64,000 nucleotides of DNA, from assembly GCF_019636135.1 (NCBI RefSeq), contig NZ_JAHBYD010000028.1, forward strand, positions 1 through 64,000. Reading direction: 5' to 3'. The notes beneath the pieces were generated by a model. The model saw only the letters and a list, made by a program, of their open reading frames with translations, was not told the DNA's origin and made no database searches. Positions 49,740 through 61,179 of this stretch are shown here, piece after piece. Position 1 is the first letter of the stretch. Every line of letters starts with the position of its first letter. Both the position numbers and the translations under genes were made by a program. The stretch is from Phenylobacterium sp. (lineage in GTDB: Bacteria; Pseudomonadota; Alphaproteobacteria; Caulobacterales; Caulobacteraceae).

Positions 49740-51656
49740 GTGAAGAGCCTGTTCGCCGCCGTTCTCGCGTTTCTGCTGCTGGTCGCCCCGGCCGTGGCGG
49801 CGCCGCTCGCCGCCTACGGCAAGCTGCCGTCGATCGAGCAGGCGACGATCTCGCCCAGCGGCCACGCCGTGGCCGTCGTGGTCACGAACGGCGAGCAGCG
49901 CACCGTGGTGGTGAAGGACCTGGACTCCGACACGGTCACGCTTCGCGGCCTGCTCGGCGACAACAAGATCCGCAGCGTGCAATGGGCCGGCGACAAGCAC
50001 CTGGTGGTCGTGGCGTCGGCGACGCTGAACGCCTTCGAGCTGCAGGACGGATTCCGCGAGTGGCTCTTCGGCAATGTGATCGACCTCACGACCAGGAAGA
50101 TGACGCCGATGATGCGCCGCTCGCACAAGGCGGACATGGCGACGATCTTCGATTTCCCGATCGTCCGCACCTACAGGGGCGAGCCCGCCGTCTTCGTGCA
50201 GGGCGTCGTCTTCTCGGGCGGCCGCGGCCATCTTTCGCTGTTCCGCATCGACCTGGCGACCGGCGGCGACCGGCTGGTGGCCGAGGGCGCGCCCGACACC
50301 GTGGACTGGACCGTCGACTCGCAGGGCTAGGTCCTGGCCGAGGAGACCTACAACACGGGATCGGGCGAATGGGCGCTCAAGGTGCGCACGCCGGCGGGCT
50401 GGCGCCAGGCGGCCGCGGCGACGGCGAAGATCGACCGCCCGCTCATGATCGGCCTCGGCCGCGACGGCGCCTCGGTGGTCTACCGGCAGCGGGGCGAGGA
50501 CCGGCGCTGGGTGTGGCGCGAGATCAGGGCGGACGGGTCGCCCTCGGCCACGCCGGTCGGGGCGCTCGACGACGCCGGGCCGATCCGCGCGGCGCTCGAC
50601 GGACGGATGATCGGGCACTACGCGCTGACGGGCGACGAGGACCGCTACACCTTCTACGATCCGGCCGACGCCAAGGCGTGGCAGGACATCGTCGCGGCCT
50701 ACGGCGACCAGCGGGTGCGGCTGGAGTCGTGGTCCACCGACCGGCGCAGGATCGTCGTGCAGGTGGAGTCGAAGACCGAGGGGCCGCGCTTCGCCGTCAT
50801 CGACCTGGGCCAGCGGACCGCCGACTGGCTGGGCGCGCAATACTCCGACCTCACCGCCGACGACCTCGCGCCGCGCGAGCCCGTGAAGTTCAAGGCGGCG
50901 GACGGCCTGGCGCTCGGCGGCTACCTGACCCTGCCCAGGGGCAAGCCGGCGAAGAACCTGCCGCTGATCGTCTTCCCGCACGGCGGGCCCGCGTCGCGCG
51001 ACACGCCCGGGTTCGACTGGTGGGCCCAGGCGATGGCGTCGCGGGGCTACGCGGTCCTGCAGGTCAACTTCCGGGGTTCGGACGGACTGGGCTCGCGGCT
51101 CCTCGAAGCGGGGTATGGCGAGTGGGGCCGCAAGATGCAGACCGACCTGTCGGACGGCGTGCGTCACCTCGCGGCCCAGGGCGTGATCGACCCCGGGCGC
51201 GTCTGCATCGTGGGCGGGAGCTACGGCGGCTACGCGGCGCTGGCGGGGGCGACGATCGACACCGGCGTCTACCGCTGCGCGGTCTCGGTGGCCGGCGTGG
51301 CCGACCTCAAGCGGCAGGTCGCATGGTCGCGCACGCGGGGCGGCGCCAGCGCGGGCCGCTACTGGAACCGGTTCATGGGCGCCGACACCGGCGAGGAGGA
51401 TGTGCTGGCGCGCTATTCCCCGGCCAACCTGGCGGCCAAGGCCGACGCCCCGATCCTGCTGATCCACGGCAAGGACGACACCGTGGTTCCGCTGGAGCAG
51501 AGCCGCATCATGGCCGATGCGCTGCACAAGGCCGGCAAGCCCGTGGAGCTGGTCGTTCAGAAGGGCGCCGACCACTGGCTCTCGCGCGGCGATACCCGCC
51601 TGGAGATGCTGACCGCCACCATGGCCTTCATCGAGAAACACAACCCGCCGAACTGA
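49740..51656 (+). pseudogene. S9 family peptidase interrupted by an in-frame TAG
   Basis: A GTG start at 49740 with GGAGG six bases upstream. The frame stays open to 51656 except for TAG at 50328-50330, so 196 residues precede it and about 440 follow. The second part has the full catalytic domain: nucleophile GGSYGGYAAL (codon about 494), aspartate in HGKDDTVVP and histidine in GADHWLSRG. The interrupted codon lies in DSQG-stop-VLAEE; a GAG to TAG change (Glu) would explain it. Sequencing error is the alternative. The signal peptide is intact. Confidence 0.85.
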
Positions 51657-51703
51657 GGGCGGCGGCCGGCGGGTCGAGGGGCGCAAAATCCCGCGGCGGC
51701 GGG

Positions 51704-51731
51704 CTTGTGTGACCTCATTGCCACACTACAT
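51704..51731 (+). promoter_or_regulatory. Candidate heat-shock (RpoH) promoter of clpB
   Basis: CTTG at 51704-51707 and CTACAT at 51726-51731 are separated by 18 bases, close to the alphaproteobacterial RpoH pattern (CTTG, about 17-18 bases, CYTAT). It lies 66 bases before the clpB ATG. Confidence 0.5.
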
Positions 51732-51796
51732 CGGGAGGGTCCGGCGGCTGCGCCCATCAGGGGCGGCCGGCGGCGATCCGCCATCCGTGGGGAAAC

Positions 51797-54385
<2,589 letters not shown>

Positions 54386-54388
54386 CCC

Positions 54389-54757
54389 CCATCCCTCCCC
54401 TTCATGGGGAGGGACAGGCCGCGCAAGCGGCCAGGGTGGGGAAGTGTGGTGCGAGACCAAAGAGGGTGGGGATGATCCAGGTTTCCCCACCCGGCTCGCC
54501 TGAGCCTGTCCTCGGGCCGGCCCCTGGCCGGTCCCGGGGGGCGAGCTGTCCCTCCCCTCAAGGGCAGGGCCATCGCATATGGATTGTGGGCGGCTTGTCC
54601 GCCCGATTTATGAACCGCAGAGATCGCGGAGATACGCAGAGAAGTCGCGGATCCACAGGAATCCTCTGCGTATCTCCGCGATCTCTGCGGTTTGACCGAG
54701 GGCCTTTCGGCCACCCGCATCCATATGCGATGGCCCTCCCCTGAAGGGGAGGGATGG
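54389..54757. repeat. Composite palindromic element (family 3) containing a nested family-1 copy
   Basis: Outer 16-bp arms CCATCCCTCCCCTTCA (54389-54404) and its exact complement (54742-54757). A second perfect 19-bp pair is at 54566-54584 and 54719-54737 (AGGGCCATCGCATATGGAT). Inside that lies the 9-nt-unit palindrome at 54613-54692. It occupies the whole clpB-to-lipoprotein gap. No gene is seen here. Confidence 0.8.
54613..54692. repeat. 9-nt-unit palindrome, copy D (family 1)
   Basis: An 80-bp palindrome with arms AACCGC, AGAGATCGC, GGAGATACGC, AGAG on both sides (right arm as reverse complement). Units are 9-10 nt and end in CGC rather than CAC. It is nested inside a family-3 element. 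Confidence 0.85.
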
Positions 54758-54763
54758 TGGCGC

Positions 54764-55312
54764 CTACAGCGCCACCGGCGCCGTGCGGCCGCCGCGGACC
54801 ATCACGCGCTTCATCAGGGCCACCGTGCCGCCCGCGCCGCCGACCGGGCGGGCGATGGTGATGACGTACCAGGCGCCGTCGGCCAGGCCGCCGAAGGCGA
54901 ACTGGTCGGCGTCGTCGCAGGTGGTGCGCTTCACGTAGGGGCCGGCGTCTCCCGGCGGAGCGCCCGGCGTGCGCGCGCGGACCTCGTCGGCCGGCAGGGC
55001 CGCGCGCTCGCCCGAGCCATAGAGGTAGGTCATCCGTCGCGCCGACCAGGGCGTCTCGGGCGTCAGCACCACGGACGAGCCGGCGCAGGTGTAGCGCACG
55101 CCCCCGATGCGATAGGTGACGCGGCCCGCGATCAGGTTGCGGCCGGTCCGCTGCGACCAGGCGAAGTCGCCGGCGTCGAACGGCGGGGCCGCGCCCATGA
55201 CCGGCCGCGGCGGCGGCCCGGCGCCGCCGGGCGGCGGCGGGCCCAGGCTGGGCGTACAGGCGGAGACGAGGGCGGCGAGCCCGACGAGGCCGATCAGGGG
55301 GGTACGGGACAT
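54764..55312 (-). CDS. Predicted lipoprotein of unknown function
   Basis: A 182-residue protein with a lipobox LVSAC at about 15-19 and a Pro/Gly-rich linker (20-45). A globular part follows with two further cysteines (RYTCAG and KRTTCDD) that could form a disulfide. No known domain is recognised. Its start is separated from the plus-strand DUF1508 gene by 111 bases. Confidence 0.65.
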   Translation of the reverse strand: MSRTPLIGLVGLAALVSACTPSLGPPPPGGAGPPPRPVMGAAPPFDAGDFAWSQRTGRNLIAGRVTYRIGGVRYTCAGSSVVLTPETPWSARRMTYLYGSGERAALPADEVRARTPGAPPGDAGPYVKRTTCDDADQFAFGGLADGAWYVITIARPVGGAGGTVALMKRVMVRGGRTAPVAL

Positions 55313-55423
55313 GGCGTCACCTTATAGGCGAATGCGCCCAGGCCTTGCCAGCACCGGCTTGACCGGGGCGGCCGGAACCCGCTTAACATCCGAAGCCCGG
55401 GGGGCGTTATCGAGGAGGGGCTG

Positions 55424-55600
55424 ATGGCCCATAAGTTCGAAATCTACAAGGACAAGGCCGGCGAGTTCCGGGTCCGGTTCAAATACAATTCCGAGACGAT
55501 GTTCTCGACCGAGGGCTACAGCTCGAAGGCGAGCGCCCAGAACGCCATCGAGAGCATCAAGAAGAACGGCCCCGGCGCGCCGACCGAAGACAACAGCTAG
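55424..55600 (+). CDS. DUF1508/YegP-like small protein
   Basis: A 58-residue protein: FEIYKDKAGEFRVRFKYNSE then SEGYSSKASAQNAIESIKKN-like sequence (here TEGYSSKASAQNAIESIKKN), the DUF1508 repeat. GAGGAGGGG lies just upstream of the ATG. Function is unknown. Confidence 0.85.
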   Translation: MAHKFEIYKDKAGEFRVRFKYNSETMFSTEGYSSKASAQNAIESIKKNGPGAPTEDNS

Positions 55601-55637
55601 CCACTGCGCCGGACCTGGGCGGGCGCGAGGACGAATC

Positions 55638-56066
55638 TCAATCGTCCCCGCGCGGCTTGCCCCGCATGGCCTTGACGCCGCCCCGCCGCGTCTTGCCCTC
55701 CAGTCTGCGCAGCTTCGAGGCGTAGGTCGGCCGGGTCTTCTTGCGCGGCGGAGGCGGCGGTTCGGCCGCCCGGCGGACGAGCTCGACCAGCCGCTCCAGC
55801 GCCGCCTGCCGGTTCATCTCCTGCGAGCGGCTGCCCTGAGCCACCAGCACCAGAACGCCCTCCTGGGTGAGCCGCGACCCCGCGAGCTTCTCCAGCCGCG
55901 CGCGCACGCCCTCGGGCAGGCTGGGCGACCCGCGCACGTCGAAGCGCAGCTCGATGGCCGTCGAGACCTTGTTGACGTGCTGCCCGCCAGGGCCGGAGGC
56001 GCGGACGGCGCGCACCTGCGCCTCGTCGTCCTCCAGGGCGATGGCGGGGGTGACCTCGATCGGCAT
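55638..56066 (-). CDS. arfB: Alternative ribosome-rescue factor ArfB (YaeJ-like)
   Basis: A 142-residue peptidyl-tRNA hydrolase that frees ribosomes stalled at mRNA ends. The catalytic GGQ is at 27-29 in SGPGGQHVNKV. The basic C-terminal tail (KKTRPTYASKLRRLEGKTRR onward) would enter the empty mRNA channel, separating it from canonical release factors. The ATG at 56066 touches the stop codon of the GFA gene upstream. Confidence 0.92.
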   Translation of the reverse strand: MPIEVTPAIALEDDEAQVRAVRASGPGGQHVNKVSTAIELRFDVRGSPSLPEGVRARLEKLAGSRLTQEGVLVLVAQGSRSQEMNRQAALERLVELVRRAAEPPPPPRKKTRPTYASKLRRLEGKTRRGGVKAMRGKPRGDD

Positions 56067-56452
56067 CAGATCAGGTCCTCGGGGATCCAGGCGTGGCGGT
56101 GCTCGCGGTAGACGGCCTGGCCGGGCGGCGGGAAGTCGGGGTCGGCGAAGGCGCCGGCGGCCACCGCGATGCGGTCGGGCATGCGCAGCGCCTCCCACCA
56201 CACCGTCGAGCCGCAGGCCGGGCAGAAGCGGAAGATGAGGTCGAAGCCGCTGTCCGACGGCCGGCGGAACTCGCGCGTCTCGCCGGTCGCGGCGACCGCC
56301 TCACGCGGGAAGAAGGCGGCCACGCCGAACGGGCCGCCGGTGCGCCGCTGGCACTCGCGGCAGTGGCACAGCGAGACCTTCAGGGGCTCGCCCTCGCAGG
56401 TGACGCGCACCTGCCCGCAGGCGCAGGTCGCGGTCCGCCGGGTCATGCGCAT
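56066..56452 (-). CDS. GFA-family zinc protein
   Basis: A 128-residue protein with the GFA zinc pattern: CACG at 10-13, CHCREC at 29-34 and FCPACGS near the middle. The family is named after glutathione-dependent formaldehyde-activating enzyme, but most members have unknown roles. It shares its end with the arfB start, so the two are coupled. Confidence 0.85.
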   Translation of the reverse strand: MRMTRRTATCACGQVRVTCEGEPLKVSLCHCRECQRRTGGPFGVAAFFPREAVAATGETREFRRPSDSGFDLIFRFCPACGSTVWWEALRMPDRIAVAAGAFADPDFPPPGQAVYREHRHAWIPEDLI

Positions 56453-56537
56453 CGGATGCCATGGTTTGCAGGCTCGCGCAGCCTTTGCGATTCGCGGCCG
56501 CTCAGGCTATGGAGCCGTCATGCGCGGCTGCTTCGCC

Positions 56538-56597
56538 ATGAACGTACGTCTTGTTCCGACCGCCTCCGGCGGGCCGGTGAGGGATGTCGTGCGCTAG
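56538..56597 (+). CDS. Candidate Val-rich leader peptide
   Basis: A 19-codon frame (MNVRLVPTASGGPVRDVVR) with five valines and one leucine, opening with codons rare in this GC-rich genome (GTA, CGT, CTT, GTT). An ATG six codons earlier (56520) would give 25 residues. It precedes a strong terminator with no plus-strand gene upstream, the layout of an attenuation leader. Valine richness fits branched-chain amino-acid control of the downstream genes, which include ilvC. Confidence 0.5.
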   Translation: MNVRLVPTASGGPVRDVVR

Positions 56598-56659
56598 CGA
56601 AACAAAGCCGCAGACCAGACCCACACACCAGCCCCGCCGGGATCCGGACGGGGCTTTTT
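56566..56659 (+). promoter_or_regulatory. Transcription attenuator: terminator plus competing pairing
   Basis: AGCCCCG (56630-56636) and CGGGGCT (56649-56655) with inner CCGG-GAT-CCGG form an 11-bp stem followed by TTTTT. CCGGCGGG (56566-56573), inside the leader peptide codons, is exactly complementary to CCCGCCGG (56633-56640) in the terminator's left arm. The two folds therefore exclude each other. The GNAT start is 36 bases after the T-tract. Confidence 0.6.
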
Positions 56660-56695
56660 CCTGGCCCCGTCCTCCCGCCACAGGAGACGAGACCG

Positions 56696-57199
56696 ATGGA
56701 GCCGCTTTCCGACGTCCTGGTCCGCGCCATGGAGCCCGGCGACCTGCCGGACCTGACGGAGGCGTGGAACCAGCCCAACGCCTACGCCGGCACCCTGCAA
56801 CTGCCCTTCACCTCGCTCGAAGCGCGGCAGAAGCGGCACGCGTCGACGGGGGCGAACCTGACGCGCCTGGTGGCGGTGATCGACGGCAAGGTGATCGGCG
56901 CGCTGGGCCTCGACCGGTACGAGCACGCCCGGCGCAGCCACGCCGCCCAGTTCGGGATCGCGGTGCACGACGCCTACGCCGGCCGTGGCGCGGGCTCGGC
57001 CCTGGTCGCCGCGATGATCGAGCTCGCCGACAACTGGCTGCAGGTCCGCCGCATCGAGCTCAACGTCTATGCCGACAACACCCGCGCCATCGCGCTCTAC
57101 GAACGCTTCGGCTTCGAGCGGGAGGGTCTCTACCGCGCCTACGCGTGGCGGAACGGCCGGTATGTCGACAGCCTGGCCATGGCCAGGCTCCGCCTGTGA
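56696..57199 (+). CDS. GNAT family N-acetyltransferase
   Basis: A 167-residue acetyltransferase with acetyl-CoA motif A as GIAVHDAYAGRGAGSALVAAM and motif B RIELNVYADNTRAIALYERFGFEREG. It resembles RimJ/SpeG-like transferases. The substrate is unknown. AGGAGA lies eight to nine bases before the ATG. It lies between the leader/terminator and ilvC (121-base gap). Confidence 0.85.
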   Translation: MEPLSDVLVRAMEPGDLPDLTEAWNQPNAYAGTLQLPFTSLEARQKRHASTGANLTRLVAVIDGKVIGALGLDRYEHARRSHAAQFGIAVHDAYAGRGAGSALVAAMIELADNWLQVRRIELNVYADNTRAIALYERFGFEREGLYRAYAWRNGRYVDSLAMARLRL

Positions 57200-57230
57200 C
57201 GGGTCGCTCCCTTGACCGCCTCTCTCTTGA

Positions 57231-58340
<1,110 letters not shown>

Positions 58341-58399
58341 GCGAGCGGCGAAGCCGCCGACTCATCCCCGCGAAGGCGGGGATCCAGCGACGACACGGA

Positions 58400-58435
58400 A
58401 CGGCCCGGGGGCGATCCCGGGCCGTCTTCGTTTCG
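58400..58435 (+). terminator. Rho-independent terminator of ilvC
   Basis: ACGGCCCGGG (58400-58409) pairs with CCCGGGCCGT (58416-58425), a 10-bp perfect stem with a 6-base loop, followed by CTTCGTTTCG. Confidence 0.8.
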
Positions 58436-58518
58436 GGCGCGGGCTGACACGCCGGCGTCATCGACTCCGCGCAACCTATGGCTCCGCTGGTCGTTGCAGC
58501 CTTGACCAGGAGGGCTTC

Positions 58519-58635
58519 ATGCAGACGTTCCGAACGATGTGCCGTTTCCTGGGCCTCGGCGTGATGGTCGGCCTCGACCTGATCCGGCCCAGCCGCCCGG
58601 AATACCGGCTGCCCGCCCGCTGGCTGGCGCGGTAG
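58519..58635 (+). CDS. Small 38-residue protein, unknown
   Basis: Frame beginning MQTFRTMCRFLGLGVMVGLD and ending PARWLAR: one short hydrophobic stretch (FLGLGVMVGLDLI) between basic ends. An AGGAGG Shine-Dalgarno lies six bases before the ATG, the best evidence that it is translated. It may be a small membrane protein. No family is recognised. Confidence 0.5.
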   Translation: MQTFRTMCRFLGLGVMVGLDLIRPSRPEYRLPARWLAR

Positions 58636-58659
58636 GCCTCTGCCCTGCTCCTTCCCGGC

Positions 58660-59289
58660 CTAGGCGGATACCTTCAGGTAGCTGACCATCATGCGCGCCA
58701 GTTCGCGGCGCATGGCCGGCCAGGAGAGCGACGGGGCCGGGCTCACGTGGCCCCGCAGGCGGCGCATGATCGCCGAGATCAGGATGAAGACCGCCCAGTC
58801 GATGGCGGCGTCCGGGTCGTCGTGGGCGATCTCGGCGCGGTGCGGCGCCAGCGCCGCGGCCAGCGAGTCGCGCAGGCGCCTGACGGTCGCGTTGCCGCGG
58901 TCGCGCATGGAGGGGTCGTCGGTCCTGCTCTCGACCATCAGGCCGAAGAGGTCGGCGCCGGGGCCGCCCTTGAGCAGGGTGTCGATGAAGTTCCGCACCA
59001 CGTCGTCGAGGCTCGTCAGCCGCCCGTCGAGGGCGTCGGCCACCGACTGCTCGGCGCGGGTGAGGAACCGGTCCTTGATGGCGCGCAGCAGGTCCTGCTT
59101 GGTCTCGAACCGCCGGTAGATGCCGCCCACGGAGACGCCGGCCTCCAGCGCCACCGCCGGCATGGTCAGCCCCTCGACCCCGTCGCGCCGCAGGATCGTC
59201 TCGGCGGCCTCCAGCACCTTCAGCAGGAACCGCTGCGAGCGCGCCTGCTGCGGCGGGATGATGTAGGCGAGCTCGCCAGCGTCGGTCAT
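58660..59289 (-). CDS. TetR/AcrR family regulator
   Basis: A 209-residue repressor-type protein. The N-terminal HTH (about 15-60) has VLEAAETILRRDGVEGLTM, AVALEAGVSVGGIYRRF and KQDLLRAIKDR. The C-terminal helical ligand domain follows. The start at 59289 is preferred; the extension to 59391 has no family similarity and runs over the operator-like palindrome. It is divergent from the enoyl-CoA hydratase gene, its likely target. Confidence 0.88.
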   Translation of the reverse strand: MTDAGELAYIIPPQQARSQRFLLKVLEAAETILRRDGVEGLTMPAVALEAGVSVGGIYRRFETKQDLLRAIKDRFLTRAEQSVADALDGRLTSLDDVVRNFIDTLLKGGPGADLFGLMVESRTDDPSMRDRGNATVRRLRDSLAAALAPHRAEIAHDDPDAAIDWAVFILISAIMRRLRGHVSPAPSLSWPAMRRELARMMVSYLKVSA

Positions 59290-59332
59290 GCCGTCGAATT
59301 GGCAGAACGCGGGAGTCCGCGCCACCCCAATC

Positions 59333-59346
59333 TTGCAGCGCTGCAA
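59333..59346. promoter_or_regulatory. Candidate TetR operator
   Basis: TTGCAGCGCTGCAA is a perfect 14-bp palindrome in the divergent gap, 44 bases from the TetR start and 75 from the hydratase start. Confidence 0.55.
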
Positions 59347-59420
59347 CGCTGACGCGACGGCGCCGTTGCCGCCGGCGCGGCGGGGCGACATGGTCGGACG
59401 GAGAGCACGGGAGAGGCGCC

Positions 59421-60155
59421 ATGGACATCCTTGCGGTCGAAGACCTGGGCGAGGGGCTGCAACGGGTCACGATGAACCGGCCCGACCGGCTGAACGCGCT
59501 GAACCAGCCGATGGCCGAGGCGCTGCTGGCCCACTTCGAGGGGCTGCGGCGCAACCGCGACGTACGCGTGGTGATCCTGCGCGGCGCAGGGCGCGGCTTC
59601 AGCGCCGGCGCCGACCTGAAGGCCATGGGCCAACCCGACGCCTTGCAGGACGGCCCGCGCGGCGACTGGGTGCTGCGCGACCTGATGGGCGCCATGCGGT
59701 CGTGCCCGCAGCCGCTGATCGCCACGGTGCGCGGCGCGGCGGCCGGCGGCGGCATGGCCATGGCGCTGGCCTGCGACGTGATCGTGGCCAGCGGGAGCGC
59801 GGCCTTCTATCCGGCCTTCATCGCCATCGGCCTGTCGGGCACGGAGCTCGGGGTCGCCTGGCGGTTGCAGCGGATGATCGGGCTGTCGAAGGCGCGCGAG
59901 ACCCTGCTGACCAACCGGCCGATCCGCGCGGCGGACGCCCTGTCGTCCGGCCTGGTGTCGGCGGTGACGTCCGAGGACGACCTCGACGGACATGGGGAGA
60001 CGATGGCGCGCGAGATGCTGAAGGCCGCGCCCGACGCGCTGCGTGTCAGCAAGCGCTCGTTCGACGCCTCGCTGGAGCAGCCCAGCTTCACCGCCGCTAT
60101 CGAGGCCGAGGAGCGCAACCAGATGCTGATGATCGTGCGGCGCTCCCTCCCTTGA
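59421..60155 (+). CDS. Enoyl-CoA hydratase/isomerase family protein
   Basis: A 244-residue crotonase-fold protein. Oxyanion-hole segments are GRGFSAGADLKAMG and RGAAAGGGMAMALACD. IGLSGTELGVAWRLQRMIG replaces the usual Glu-containing hydratase segment, so hydratase versus isomerase activity is open. Its last codons (SLP-stop) come from the palindromic repeat at 60145, showing the original C-terminus was replaced. Confidence 0.85.
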   Translation: MDILAVEDLGEGLQRVTMNRPDRLNALNQPMAEALLAHFEGLRRNRDVRVVILRGAGRGFSAGADLKAMGQPDALQDGPRGDWVLRDLMGAMRSCPQPLIATVRGAAAGGGMAMALACDVIVASGSAAFYPAFIAIGLSGTELGVAWRLQRMIGLSKARETLLTNRPIRAADALSSGLVSAVTSEDDLDGHGETMAREMLKAAPDALRVSKRSFDASLEQPSFTAAIEAEERNQMLMIVRRSLP

Positions 60156-60308
60156 TGGGGAGGGACAGGCCGCGCAGCGGCCAGGGTGAGGGAGTCCAGG
60201 CCTGAACGCCGGCGTTTCAGGACAAGCTCAGCCCAACTCACAGCTTCGGACCCCACTCCCTCACCCTGACCGCGCTCGCGCGGTCTGTCCCTCCCCATCA
60301 AGGGAGGG
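60145..60308. repeat. Large palindrome (family 3) supplying stops to two convergent genes
   Basis: Arms CCCTCCCTTGATGGGGAGGG and its exact complement, 24 bp perfect at the ends and partly paired further inward (GGCCAGGGTGAGGGAGT against ACTCCCTCACCCTGACC). The hydratase stop (60153-60155) and the transglutaminase stop (60298-60300) occupy exactly mirrored positions, and both proteins end in SLP. Confidence 0.88.
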
Positions 60309-61179
60309 AAGGAATCACGTCCACCTCGACCTTCAGGGTCTGGGCGCCGGAGGCGAGGATGACGCCGTCGATGGGGGCGACATCGGCGTAGTCGCGGCCG
60401 ACGGCCAGGACCAGGTGGTCGTCGCCGGCCAGGATGGCGTTGGTCGGGTCGACGCCGACCCAGCCCAGCGCCTCGCCGCACCAGACCGAGACCCAGGCGT
60501 GGGTGGCGTCGGCGCCTTCCAGGCGCGGCCGGCCCGGGGGCGGGATGGTGCGCAGGTAGCCCGAGACGTAGGCCGCCGGGAGGCCGAGGCCTCGCAGGCC
60601 GCAGATCATGATCTGGGCGAAGTCCTGGCAGACCCCGTGGCGGGCGGCGAAGGCCTGGGCGACGGGCGTCGAGACCTCGGTCGCGCCGGGGTCGTAGCGG
60701 AATTCACGGTTGATGCGCCGGTTGAGCTCGTCGATCGCCGCCAGGATGGGGCGGCCGGGCGGGAAGCTCGCCCGCGCGTACTCGGTGATCCCGGGGACGA
60801 TCGGCGTGCGCTGCGTCGGGAAGAGATAGGCGGCCGGGCCGTCCGGGCCGAGGTCGGAGGCGGCGAGCGCCGCGCTGCGGACCTGCTCCCACGGCGGGCT
60901 CTGCGCGGGATCGCCCGGCGGCGGGACGTGGACGTCGATGCGCGAGTTGGCCTCGATCACCAGGGCCTTGTGCGGCGTGTCCACCGTGACGGTGAGGATG
61001 CGCGCGCCGAACGGGCCGGTGCGGTCGAGCTCGGCGGACGGCGCCGGCGTGACGGTGACCTCGCTCTCCAGCACCGTCTGGGTGGGCGACGAGCGCGGCG
61101 TGAGCCGCAGCACGCAGCGGGCGAAGCCGACGACGTCGTCGTAGCTGTAGGTGGTCCGGTGGCGCAGCCTGTAGTTCAC
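60298..61179 (-). CDS. Transglutaminase-like domain protein
   Basis: A 293-residue protein: N-terminal beta domain (MNYRLRHRTTYSYDD, typical of this family), then a transglutaminase/protease core with Cys in RHGVCQDFAQIM, His in ATHAWVSVW and Asp in GVDPTNAI. The GTG start at 61179 overlaps the ATP-grasp/alpha-E stop by GTGA. Together the two genes form a widespread conserved pair suspected of peptide-ligase or protease activity. Confidence 0.88.
   Translation of the reverse strand: MNYRLRHRTTYSYDDVVGFARCVLRLTPRSSPTQTVLESEVTVTPAPSAELDRTGPFGARILTVTVDTPHKALVIEANSRIDVHVPPPGDPAQSPPWEQVRSAALAASDLGPDGPAAYLFPTQRTPIVPGITEYARASFPPGRPILAAIDELNRRINREFRYDPGATEVSTPVAQAFAARHGVCQDFAQIMICGLRGLGLPAAYVSGYLRTIPPPGRPRLEGADATHAWVSVWCGEALGWVGVDPTNAILAGDDHLVLAVGRDYADVAPIDGVILASGAQTLKVEVDVIPSLP

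Noticed and set aside
50328-50330. TAG as a recoded amino acid (pyrrolysine or programmed read-through)
   Set aside because: No recoding structure or pyrrolysine genes are visible; a nonsense change or a sequencing error is simpler.
58362-58390. Short CCCCGC-GAA-GCGGGG hairpin after ilvC as a separate terminator
   Set aside because: It resembles the GTCATCCCG repeat family and lacks a T-tract; the stem at 58400 is the better terminator.
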